The notes beneath the pieces were generated by a model that ran no database searches, was not told the origin of the DNA, and saw only the letters and a program-made list of their open reading frames with translations. Source: a virus. From it: a stretch of DNA of 43,105 nucleotides. Shown piece after piece: positions 20,852 to 27,841 of this stretch. The translations under genes and the position numbers were made by a program. Where the stretch lies: positions 1-43,105 of the IMG/VR virus record IMGVR_UViG_3300037070_000842; one strand, given 5' to 3'. Each line of letters begins with the position of its first letter. Positions within the stretch are counted from its first letter, which is position 1.

Positions 20852-21004
20852 GAGATAAACCGGTTTCGGCACGCCCGTCACCACCCTGTGCCGAACAGGG
20901 GCCATGTCCAACCCCATGGCGCACACAAGGAAGCCCCGGCTCAAGTCGCCCCCTCGATAAAAGCCGGTCGTGTTGGTGATGGGTTTTAAAAACGGAGAGC
21001 AATC
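20852..21004 (+). ncRNA. Candidate structured leader RNA with pseudoknot
   Basis: No ORF fills this gap. Hairpin 1 is a perfect 8-bp stem (20865-20872 with 20888-20895) and a 15-base loop. Ten loop bases, CCCGTCACCA (20874-20883), pair with TGGTGATGGG (20974-20983) with one G-U, just upstream of the ribosome-binding site CGGAGAG. Between them GCCATG/CATGGC (20901-20906, 20915-20920) and CCGGCT/AGCCGG (20936-20941, 20962-20967) give two more hairpins. AAACCGGTTT (20857-20866) precedes it. A cis-acting control of the 21005 gene, or a separate small RNA, is inferred. Confidence 0.55.
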
Positions 21005-21385
21005 ATGCTCGCTGAAAATTTTCTGACTGCGAAGGAGCTTGGACTGTCGGAGCAAAGCCACCGCGCGCACATCGTGGTGCTGCGTAAGCTGGAGCGCGAG
21101 GAGCTGACCACAGATTGTACAGTAGAGACGATACGAGAGGGCCGGTTCTTTTCAATGGGAAACTGGTGCTACTGCTTGCGTGGTCAGGTGGTCAAACAGA
21201 TGGGTCGCGATGAGCTGTTCGATACACCGAAACGCAAATGGTCGGATGGGCTGCTCGATCTGTACATGCCACCGGAGAACGTGGTCCTGAACATGGGCCG
21301 CATCACCATGCCCCAGGCGGCGTGCGCGCTGCGTAACTACCTCACCACCGGCAAGGCGCAGTGGGAAGAGGCGCTGGCGGCATGA
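21005..21385 (+). CDS. Hypothetical protein downstream of the structured leader (126 aa)
   Basis: Start MLAENFLTAKELGLSEQSHR, with GGAGAG seven bases upstream. The opening looks like a short helix-turn-helix-type segment (TAKELGLSEQSHRAHIVVLR). The middle is FSMGNWCYCLRGQVVKQMGR, and the end PQAACALRNYLTTGKAQWEE. It overlaps the next gene as ATGA. It is the gene most likely controlled by the folded RNA upstream. The family is not recognised. Confidence 0.75.
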   Translation: MLAENFLTAKELGLSEQSHRAHIVVLRKLEREELTTDCTVETIREGRFFSMGNWCYCLRGQVVKQMGRDELFDTPKRKWSDGLLDLYMPPENVVLNMGRITMPQAACALRNYLTTGKAQWEEALAA

Positions 21386-21765
21386 AGACCGCCGCCGATC
21401 CTAGGCTCGAAGCTGGTCGCGTGCGGGGCGGTAAGTATGGCAGCACCGCACGCGACGGCCTAATGGGTTCGTTTCGCGTGCATGGGCCAAGGGGTGCTGG
21501 GCTTGTGATTTTTTCAAGCGGTGTCGATCTAGAGTTTGGCTGGGAGCACGTCAGTGTGTCCTGCGAACACCGCACCCCGAATTGGTATGAGATGTGCTGG
21601 GTCAAAGACCTGTTTTGGAGCGAGGATGAATGCGTGGTGCAGTATCACCCGCCACGATCAGCTTATGTCAACGTACACCCGCACTGCCTACACCTGTGGC
21701 GACCGGTTGATGGGGTGATGCCGATGCCGCCGTCGATGCTGGTCGGACCCAAGGTGTCGGTATGA
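21382..21765 (+). CDS. DUF7694-like phage protein (127 aa)
   Basis: Start MKTAADPRLEAGRVRGGKYG in an ATGA overlap with the previous gene. The conserved-looking core is WEHVSVSCEHRTPNWYEMCW followed by VKDLFW, then VVQYHPPRSAYVNVHPHCLH and LWRP. I associate this pattern with a widespread phage domain of unknown function (recalled as DUF7694; not checked). The several Trp, His and Cys residues could form a small binding or catalytic site. The stop overlaps the next start. Confidence 0.8.
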   Translation: MKTAADPRLEAGRVRGGKYGSTARDGLMGSFRVHGPRGAGLVIFSSGVDLEFGWEHVSVSCEHRTPNWYEMCWVKDLFWSEDECVVQYHPPRSAYVNVHPHCLHLWRPVDGVMPMPPSMLVGPKVSV

Positions 21766-21959
21766 TGAAAACCAGAGGCGATCTAGATTTAACCGGGAAG
21801 CTTCTCGCGGAGGCCGCGCGCAAATCCCCTCTCGACAGGGATAGGGACTTACTGGTCGCAGCGGCGAACGAGATCAGGAGGCTTCAGCGCCTTTTGGAGG
21901 AGAAAGTCTCCATCATCTTGAGCCATGAGCTGCAAGTCCGTCCGAAGGGGGAAGGATAA
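21762..21959 (+). CDS. Small helical protein (65 aa)
   Basis: The ATG overlaps the previous TGA (TATGATG). The chain is MMKTRGDLDLTGKLLAEAAR followed by DRDLLVAAANEIRRLQRLLE, a probable coiled-coil helix, with a tail HELQVRPKGEG. The family is not recognised. Placement within a tightly packed row of right-operon genes supports it as real. Confidence 0.65.
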   Translation: MMKTRGDLDLTGKLLAEAARKSPLDRDRDLLVAAANEIRRLQRLLEEKVSIILSHELQVRPKGEG

Positions 21960-21965
21960 CAAGGC

Positions 21966-22313
21966 ATGAGAGGCACCCTACTGATCCTGCAGGCTGGCGG
22001 CAGGAGGACCGTGCGCGAGATCGGAGACGTACTCGATCTCGCGGTGCTCAAGAAAGCGATCGATGGCGGCTTTCTGGAGGTGGTGCCGGGCTTCGACAGC
22101 ATCGAGCAGGACGGCAAGAAGCATCGATGCGTGGCGTTCTGCGATGAGGACGGCAAGCGCAAACAGCTGCCGTTGAACGCCAAGGCGACGATGCTGTGGC
22201 ATCGGGCGCTTCCGCCACCGGGCTTGCTGACAGGCAGTGGCGTGGTGATCGACACCCTGGTGGGCGACATCGCCGTGGTGTGGGGTGATGACGAGTGGAT
22301 GGAAAAGTTATGA
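21966..22313 (+). CDS. DUF3846-like protein (115 aa)
   Basis: Start MRGTLLILQAGGRRTVREIG. The order of segments, a LKKAIDGGFLEVVPGF strand-helix, then CDEDGKRKQLPLNAKATML and VVIDTLVGDIAVVWGDDE, matches the DUF3846 pattern as I know it (quasi-beta layout with 'DEDGK...LP.N..A'). The family has no settled biochemical role; members are frequent in phages and mobile elements. The stop overlaps the next ATG as ATGA. Confidence 0.75.
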   Translation: MRGTLLILQAGGRRTVREIGDVLDLAVLKKAIDGGFLEVVPGFDSIEQDGKKHRCVAFCDEDGKRKQLPLNAKATMLWHRALPPPGLLTGSGVVIDTLVGDIAVVWGDDEWMEKL

Positions 22314-22660
22314 CACTCCGCTTCTATATCCTCGACAAGCACCGGGTGATCCAGACGAATGATGTGCTTGAGTGGGTTGAGTGTATGGAGAGCAGGGAAC
22401 GGATCGTTGCGCGCACCGAGTTCGCGTGCGGCGTGCTGGTCAGCACAGTGTTCCTGGGGCTCGACCATCGCTTCGGTCGCAAGGGGCCACCACTGGTGTT
22501 TGAGACGATGGTGTTTGAGCTGGCAGAGAGCGGCAGCAGCGACGAGCAGCGCTACTCATCCTGGGACGATGCCGAGACGGGACACAAGGCTGTGGTGCGC
22601 CGGGTCAAAGCGCAGATCAAAAAGGCGGGGCAGCTGGCGAAGGAAGAACAAGCGTTGTGA
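22310..22660 (+). CDS. Hypothetical protein (116 aa)
   Basis: Start MTLRFYILDKHRVIQTNDVL, in a 4-base ATGA overlap with the DUF3846-like gene. A compact alpha-beta chain: ARTEFACGVLVSTVFLGLDH, PPLVFETMVFELAESGSSDE, then EQRYSSWDDAETGHKAVVRR and a Lys/Glu-rich tail. The 'YSSWDDAETGHKAVV' segment is a pattern I have seen in phage proteins of unknown function. No reaction can be assigned. Confidence 0.78.
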   Translation: MTLRFYILDKHRVIQTNDVLEWVECMESRERIVARTEFACGVLVSTVFLGLDHRFGRKGPPLVFETMVFELAESGSSDEQRYSSWDDAETGHKAVVRRVKAQIKKAGQLAKEEQAL

Positions 22661-22670
22661 GGTGGTGGCG

Positions 22671-22925
22671 ATGCGAAAACTCAAACACAAAGACGACGTG
22701 TCGCTGGTCGACAAGATCGCACTGTCGACCGGCGAGGCGTGCGCGTTGGCAGGCGTGGGGATGAACACGATCTACAACGCGATCCATGCCGGTGAGCTGG
22801 TGGCGCGCAAGGTCGGCACCCGCACCATCATCCTGCGTCGTGATCTGAATGCGTGGCTTGGCACGCTGCCGAAAAGTGGTCACCCGGTGGTCACCCGGCA
22901 AAAATCCAAAAACCTAACTAGCTGA
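22671..22925 (+). CDS. Excisionase-like helix-turn-helix protein (84 aa)
   Basis: Start MRKLKHKDDVSLVDKIALST. The core STGEACALAGVGMNTIYNAI followed by HAGELVARKVGTRTIILRRD and LNAWLGTLP is a typical HTH_17/excisionase fold. It lies 277 bases upstream of and co-directional with the integrase, which is the usual place for a recombination directionality factor. Its 3' end contains two tandem copies of TGGTCACCCGG that recur in the gap before the integrase. It resembles the gene at 3182-3448. Confidence 0.82.
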   Translation: MRKLKHKDDVSLVDKIALSTGEACALAGVGMNTIYNAIHAGELVARKVGTRTIILRRDLNAWLGTLPKSGHPVVTRQKSKNLTS

Positions 22926-23129
22926 AATCATTACAAAAAGAAGCATCCGTTCGCGGACCACGTATCGGACGCAAGGGGGTTTTGGTCCTAAAAGAACGTT
23001 ATCCGACATTGTCGGTATCGTTGGAGATATTTGTACCGGTACAAGCACTTACGTTGTCCTCCTCCCTCTGGGCTTGAGACAGCTCATCCAGTCACGAAAC
23101 CGAAAAATGGTCACCGGATGGTCACCCGA
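22877..23129. repeat. TGGTCACCCGG direct repeats around the integrase leader
   Basis: TGGTCACCCGG occurs twice head to tail at 22877-22887 and 22888-22898, inside the end of the excisionase-like gene. Close copies lie at 23108-23117 (TGGTCACCGG) and 23119-23129 (TGGTCACCCGA). Paired directly repeated sites on both sides of an integrase leader suggest arm-type binding sites for the integrase or excisionase. No att core with a tRNA-like sequence was recognised. Confidence 0.55.
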
Positions 23130-23166
23130 AACGCGTTGACCGTCCGGTACATTTTCCGGTACAAAA
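23003..23166. promoter_or_regulatory. Operators upstream of the integrase
   Basis: TTGTACCGGTACAA at 23031-23044 is a perfect 14-base palindrome of the genome-wide operator half-site. GGTACA at 23146-23151 and GGTACAAAA at 23158-23166 are two direct copies 12 bases apart, ending 37 bases before the integrase ATG. CCGACA-T-TGTCGG (23003-23015) is a further small palindrome. Repressor control of integrase transcription is inferred. Confidence 0.6.
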
Positions 23167-23202
23167 TGGTCATTCGCTTCCGCGAACAAGGGGGTCGCAC
23201 AA

Positions 23203-24450
23203 ATGCAAACGCTCAATCCCAAGCAAATCACGTCTCTGCCGGTCGGCGCACACAGCGATGGCGGCGGGCTCTATCTGATGGTTGAAAAAAACGCCGCAGG
23301 CGAGGTGGTGCGCAAGTGGTCGTTCCGCTTCACTTGGGGCGACAAGCGCAAGGTGATGGACATCGGCCCGGTACGTGACACCACCCTGGCGCAGGCCAGG
23401 GACCGGGCAGGGCAGCTGCGCCAGGACATCAGCGCCGGTCGTGATCCCCGCGCCGTCAAGCAGGCGGTGCGCACCAGGGTCGACAGCGAGCAGACGTTCC
23501 TGGCGTTCGCAAATTCAAAAATCGACAGCTGGTGTGCCGGGCTCAATCCGCGCGAACCAGCGGCCTGGAAACTGGCCCTAGCGTCGGTGCCATCGCTGCA
23601 CGGCATGCGGCTCGACGCGATCGACACCGTGCATGTCGAGGCGGCACTCAAGCCACTGTGGCGGCCTAAGAGCCAGGGCGGCACCCCCGCCACCGCCAAG
23701 GTGACCCGGCAGCGCATCGAGAAGGTTCTGAGCGCAGCCGCTGCGGTGGGCCTGCGTCCCCGTGGCTTCAACCCGGCATCCTGGCGCGGCAACCTCGACC
23801 AGCTGCTGCCCAAGGTCAGCCGGGTGCATCAGCCAGCCGGGCACACCTCGCTCGACTACTCGGAGCTGCCCAGGCTGATGACGGCGCTGCGCTACGACAC
23901 CGATCTGGTCGCCCGCGCGATCGAGCTTGTCATCCTGACCGCCTGCCGCTCGCAGGAGGTGCGGCTGATGCAGTGGTCCGAGGTCAACCTCGACAAGGCG
24001 GTCTGGAACATCCCCGCCGATCACATGAAGCTGAACAAGGCGCATCGGGTGCCGCTGTCACCGCAAGCGGTGGCGCTGCTGAAGGGTCTTCCGCGCACCA
24101 GCCCACTGGTGTTCCCGCAGGACAAGGCCAAACGCCTGGGCCCGTCGCCTATGTGGTCAGCGACCCTGCGCAACAAGCTGCACGCCTCAGGCTTCGCCGT
24201 GACCCTGCACGGCATGCGCACCAGCTTTCGCAACTGGTGCGGCGAAAGCCTGGAGCACAACTTCCGCCGTGAGATGATCGAGCACTGCCTCGCCCATCGC
24301 GAGGGTGACAGCAGCGAGCGTGCGTACTGGACCGCTGAAGCGCTCGATCGCCGCCGCGAGATCATGAACGCCTGGGCCGATCATGTGCTGCCGCGCAAGG
24401 CAGGCGGCGAGAAGAAGCGCCCGGCCTTGCGCGTGGTCAGCGCCGCCTGA
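23203..24450 (+). CDS. int: Tyrosine integrase, P4 type (415 aa)
   Basis: Site-specific recombinase that inserts the phage into the host chromosome. The N-terminus (GGLYLMVEKN, KWSFRFTWGDKRKVMDIGP) matches the arm/DUF4102-type domain of P4-like integrases. A core-binding domain lies near 95-205. The catalytic set is visible: R249 (TACRSQEVRLMQW), K near 276-279, H336 and R339 (LHGMRTSFRNW), H365 (CLAHREG) and Y375 (AYWTAEALDRRREIM). The start has AAGGGGG nine bases upstream. The length and order of motifs are those of a full, functional enzyme. P4-type enzymes usually integrate in tRNA genes. Confidence 0.96.
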   Translation: MQTLNPKQITSLPVGAHSDGGGLYLMVEKNAAGEVVRKWSFRFTWGDKRKVMDIGPVRDTTLAQARDRAGQLRQDISAGRDPRAVKQAVRTRVDSEQTFLAFANSKIDSWCAGLNPREPAAWKLALASVPSLHGMRLDAIDTVHVEAALKPLWRPKSQGGTPATAKVTRQRIEKVLSAAAAVGLRPRGFNPASWRGNLDQLLPKVSRVHQPAGHTSLDYSELPRLMTALRYDTDLVARAIELVILTACRSQEVRLMQWSEVNLDKAVWNIPADHMKLNKAHRVPLSPQAVALLKGLPRTSPLVFPQDKAKRLGPSPMWSATLRNKLHASGFAVTLHGMRTSFRNWCGESLEHNFRREMIEHCLAHREGDSSERAYWTAEALDRRREIMNAWADHVLPRKAGGEKKRPALRVVSAA

Positions 24451-24462
24451 GACACACAAAAA

Positions 24463-24489
24463 CCGCCGCCCCCTTTCGGGAGCGGCGGC
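24463..24489. terminator. Intrinsic terminator between convergent integrase and tail fibre genes
   Basis: CCGCCGC and GCGGCGG pair in a 7-bp stem, extended by three G-C pairs after a one-base bulge, around CTTTC. Read on the minus strand it is followed by TTTTTG, so it should end the late transcript leaving the tail fibre gene. It may also act on the integrase transcript. Confidence 0.8.
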
Positions 24490-24549
24490 ACTCGATCGCG
24501 TTGCCGGGGTTTCATCGATCGAGCTGTCGTGCGGGCGCAGCTGGGAGGG

Positions 24550-25581
24550 TTAAAGCACCCGCATGATCTTGGTGGTGATCAATGTCGGCTGGACGTTGTT
24601 GTGGGGCTGGCTGCCACCCTGGCTCGCGTTCGACACCGAGATGCCCGTGGTTGCAAGATTGGTGTTTTGCGCGGCACCGCCACCACCATCGAACATGCCG
24701 CCTGTCGAACCCGTTACCGCATAGTCGGTTCGCGCGTCCACGGTGTGGGAGTGGCCACTGCCTTCATTGACGGTCGCGACGTGGGTGTGACTGGGCATCT
24801 CCGTTAGCGAGAGCGTGTTCTTCTCCAGCCCCCCAAAAGCTCCCAGGGTATCGCCGTTCACGCCTTCAGTAAGTCCCGTGAGCCGGTTCTGACTGGCGGT
24901 GCCGCCCATCGTGTCGAGGCCTGCCGCCACGCGCCCGCGAAAGTCGGGGAGAAACAAATTGCTGGCGTCTGAGCCGTAGGGGTAGCCTGCCGCCGACAGC
25001 AGGCTGTTGAGCGTGGTGTAGCTCGCCTTTGCCAGCGACTGCCCGTTGCAGAACTTCCAGTTTAAGCTTGGTGTGATCGTGGTCGCGCAGTAGTCCACCA
25101 TGCCGCCGATCGGCACGTACTGCACATAGGAGCTGGTGTCGGTCGGCGTCGAGCCAAGCCAGTTCACCAGTAGCCACTCACCCGTGCTCTCTTTGTAGCG
25201 CGCGAGGTAGGGCGTGCCGGTGACGAGATTGCCAGCCTCCAAGGCAACACCGGTCTTGCCGCGCAGTGGCTTCACGCCAACACCAGACACATTGAGCGTG
25301 GATGCGCCCGTGTTGTCGTGGTTCGCCTGGAACGCAATCAGGTGCCCGTCCGCCAGGGCGCTGGTGGTAAACCCTTGGCGGCTTGTGATGGCGTAGGCGC
25401 TCGCGCTGCCGGTGGCGGCATTGTTGCCTGAGATGTCGTCGCGAAACATCGCCAGCACCGCCATCATGTTTCTGGCGGCGTCGTTCACCGTCGAAGGCAA
25501 TTGCCCTTCCGGCCAAGGGCAGTTGCTGTCGGTCGAGCCGTTGGTGATGCCCGTAGTGCGCGACCATTTAAAAAACGTCAT
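24550..25581 (-). CDS. Tail fibre protein with phage collar domain (343 aa)
   Basis: Receptor-binding protein candidate. The N-terminal 55 residues (WSRTTGITNGSTDSNCPWPE, then LPSTVNDAARNMMAVLAMFR) are the usual virion-attachment type. The middle is beta-rich (FTTSALADGHLIAFQANHDN). A collar domain follows at about 150-220 (IPIGGMVDYCATTITPSLNW, KFCNGQSL, FLPDFRGRVAAGLDTMGG). The Gly/His-rich end (PSHTHVATVNEGSGHSHTVD, HNNVQPTLITTKIM) is typical of short fibres. The ATG overlaps the previous stop as ATGA. It is the last gene of the late series. Confidence 0.9.
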   Translation of the reverse strand: MTFFKWSRTTGITNGSTDSNCPWPEGQLPSTVNDAARNMMAVLAMFRDDISGNNAATGSASAYAITSRQGFTTSALADGHLIAFQANHDNTGASTLNVSGVGVKPLRGKTGVALEAGNLVTGTPYLARYKESTGEWLLVNWLGSTPTDTSSYVQYVPIGGMVDYCATTITPSLNWKFCNGQSLAKASYTTLNSLLSAAGYPYGSDASNLFLPDFRGRVAAGLDTMGGTASQNRLTGLTEGVNGDTLGAFGGLEKNTLSLTEMPSHTHVATVNEGSGHSHTVDARTDYAVTGSTGGMFDGGGGAAQNTNLATTGISVSNASQGGSQPHNNVQPTLITTKIMRVL

Positions 25582-25994
25582 GCGCGTCTTCCTCCGAACC
25601 CTAGCATCGGGCGCTGCGCCATCAGCTTCTGGATCATGGTGAGATCGATCGGCTGCTGCGGCAGCTGCAGTGGCGCTGGCAGCGGCGGTGGTTCGCCAAA
25701 CTGCGGCTTGCTGGCGACCATCCCCTGGCCGAGGTTCTGCAGCATCGCGGAGCGCTGCTGACCGGCCAGGAGTGTCTTGAGCTTCTCAACGTCGGCGGGT
25801 GACACGTCGACCGGCGCTTCCTGCGGCGCTGCCGGTGGCAGCATTTGCTGCGGCATCATCGACGCCACCGCAGCAGGCGGCATCGACGGCATGCCCAGCA
25901 TCTGCCCTGGCGGGCGCACGGGTGGCATCGGCATCAGCTTTGGTGGCGCGATCCGGCTCGACCAAATGTTATCGAACAGACCGATCTGGGGCAT
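25578..25994 (-). CDS. Pro/Met-rich virion-type protein (138 aa)
   Basis: Starts MPQIGLFDNIWSSRIAPPKL. Much of the chain is Pro, Met, Gln and Ala (PMPPVRPPGQMLGMPSMPPA), with one charged helix (SPADVEKLKTLLAGQQRSAM) and a C-terminal helix ending LGFGGRRA. It lies between ejection-type proteins and the tail fibre, and its stop overlaps the fibre start. The LFDNIW opening resembles the LFDNMF of the 375-residue gene nearby. A small virion component is inferred. Confidence 0.7.
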   Translation of the reverse strand: MPQIGLFDNIWSSRIAPPKLMPMPPVRPPGQMLGMPSMPPAAVASMMPQQMLPPAAPQEAPVDVSPADVEKLKTLLAGQQRSAMLQNLGQGMVASKPQFGEPPPLPAPLQLPQQPIDLTMIQKLMAQRPMLGFGGRRA

Positions 25995-25996
25995 GG

Positions 25997-27841
25997 TTAT
26001 TTCTCTCGCTTGATCTGCTTCTCAAGCCGGTCCCACATCGCTCGGAACGCCACCGGGTCACCAGCGCGCTGCGTCAGCAAGCGGGCGACATCCGCCGCCT
26101 TCTTGGGATCGTTTAGGCCCCACTTATTTTTCAGCCACCAATCCAGCCCCTCGCGAGCCATAGCCGTGATCGGGTTCTTCAGCCCTTCGCGCACCCGCTC
26201 GATGTTGCCCTCAAGACCCTCCAGTGCCGATCGGCCGCCAGCGGCAAGGCGGTCGGCAGACTGAGAACCCCGCGCGATGACGTTCTTTTTTACCGCCTGC
26301 AGCCGCTCACCCTGGAGCAGGCGCATCACATGCTCGTAGCCCTGCCCCTGCGGGCGCATGTGATAGTCGTCGGGGAACACCGCCTGCAGCTGCTTCACAA
26401 AGTTTGGTGACAGCATGCCGCGCGTGCGATCGACATCAGCGCTGTCAGCGCGCCCAATCTTTCGGCGCAACGCGTCCGCCACGCCAATGCGGTAGTGCTC
26501 CTTGTAGGCTTCGGACTTATCGCGCAGGTGACGGGCGATCTCCTCTGCGGGTTTGGTCAGCGCATCCATGCCCTCTTCGATGGCGTCCCTGATTTCGGCC
26601 TTGGTCGCCCACCGGGTGCGAGCATCTTGAAATTTTGGATTAAGCCCGAACAACGCAGAACGCACATCCCGTTTGACACCCTGCACCGAACTGCCGACAG
26701 CGGTGAGCTTAGGCTTCGCTCCCAGTTCGCCAGGGATTTTGTTGGCGTCCACCACGTCATCGAGGCCGCGCAACACCACGTCGAGCTGCTCGGTGTTTGG
26801 CGGTGTGGCAAAGCGCAGCTTTTTGGTGTCGGGGTCTTTGATCACGCGAGGCGGGATCGGCTGTCCCGGTCGCCACGCATTCTCAAACAGCTCGGTGGCC
26901 TTGCCTAATGCCTGCTGACCGGCACGTGTGTTCTCAAGGATGTTAAGGATAGCGTTGTACTGCGGGTGCGCAACATCGAGCGGATGCTCGTATGCCTCCT
27001 TATACGCAGGCCCGCTTTCCTTGGTTGCCTCCTCAAAAATTTCGTCAGATTTTTTGTAGGCGATATTTGGATCGGCAAGGTTGCGGGTGAGCCCCGCCTC
27101 CAGGCGTCCCTGCTGTCCTTCGGCACGACCAGCTAGATGCCGCTCCATGATCTCGGCAGCCTCGCCACCGGATCGATGCACCACACCGGCAATGTTCTCC
27201 AGCTCCTTGCCGCCCAGGTCGAGCGGGGAGATGGTGTCGGCACCGGAACGAGCAAACTGCAGCCCCTGTTGCTCAAGCGCCTGGAGTGCCTCAGGTGTGC
27301 GCTGCGTTTTCGGTAGAGCGTCGAGGACAATCTTCGCCGGTTGATCTGACAGTATGCTGTCGGGCGTTGGTGCAAGACGACCGCCAGCTACACCCGCTGC
27401 CGGTCCTGCTGCGCCTCTTGCTGCCCCGGCAAGGGGACGACCGGCTGTCAGCAGAGCCCCGCCTGCAGTCGGCACGCCAGCAGCGTTGACCACCGCGCGC
27501 ACGGGAGGATAGTCCACGTCGAGGTTCTTGCCGCCTTTGAATGCATCCTCCGTCAGCTCCTGGCCGCCTATAAGTGGCTCATAGATCAGGTCACGCACCA
27601 GCCGGATGAATGACGGGTCCTTGAATTGCGATGTGCTTTTATCGTTCCACCGCTCAGCGATGCCGCCCAACACACCCTGCACACCAATCTTCGACGGGTC
27701 TGTTTTTGGTGTGATCGCCTTCATGAACTCGGAACGCGTGATGCGGTCGCTGTAAAACTTCATGTACAGCTTATCCGCCAACACGCCATCAGGCATGTCC
27801 GCATAGTCCGGGTTTGCGGTCTTGAACTCTTCGAGCGTCAT
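25997..27841 (-). CDS. Large ejection-type internal virion protein (614 aa)
   Basis: The opening MTLEEFKTANPDYADMPDGV followed by LADKLYMKFYSDR is a pattern I know from the N-termini of podovirus ejected proteins. After an Ala/Gly-rich segment (about 115-150) the remainder is almost entirely charged helix (for example EEATKESGPAYKEAYEHPLD, RARTRWATKAEIRDAIEEG-like runs). A long helical protein downstream of the tail hub genes suits an internal protein that forms part of the DNA channel. No lytic transglycosylase motif is seen. The start overlaps the previous stop as ATGA. Confidence 0.75.
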   Translation of the reverse strand: MTLEEFKTANPDYADMPDGVLADKLYMKFYSDRITRSEFMKAITPKTDPSKIGVQGVLGGIAERWNDKSTSQFKDPSFIRLVRDLIYEPLIGGQELTEDAFKGGKNLDVDYPPVRAVVNAAGVPTAGGALLTAGRPLAGAARGAAGPAAGVAGGRLAPTPDSILSDQPAKIVLDALPKTQRTPEALQALEQQGLQFARSGADTISPLDLGGKELENIAGVVHRSGGEAAEIMERHLAGRAEGQQGRLEAGLTRNLADPNIAYKKSDEIFEEATKESGPAYKEAYEHPLDVAHPQYNAILNILENTRAGQQALGKATELFENAWRPGQPIPPRVIKDPDTKKLRFATPPNTEQLDVVLRGLDDVVDANKIPGELGAKPKLTAVGSSVQGVKRDVRSALFGLNPKFQDARTRWATKAEIRDAIEEGMDALTKPAEEIARHLRDKSEAYKEHYRIGVADALRRKIGRADSADVDRTRGMLSPNFVKQLQAVFPDDYHMRPQGQGYEHVMRLLQGERLQAVKKNVIARGSQSADRLAAGGRSALEGLEGNIERVREGLKNPITAMAREGLDWWLKNKWGLNDPKKAADVARLLTQRAGDPVAFRAMWDRLEKQIKREK

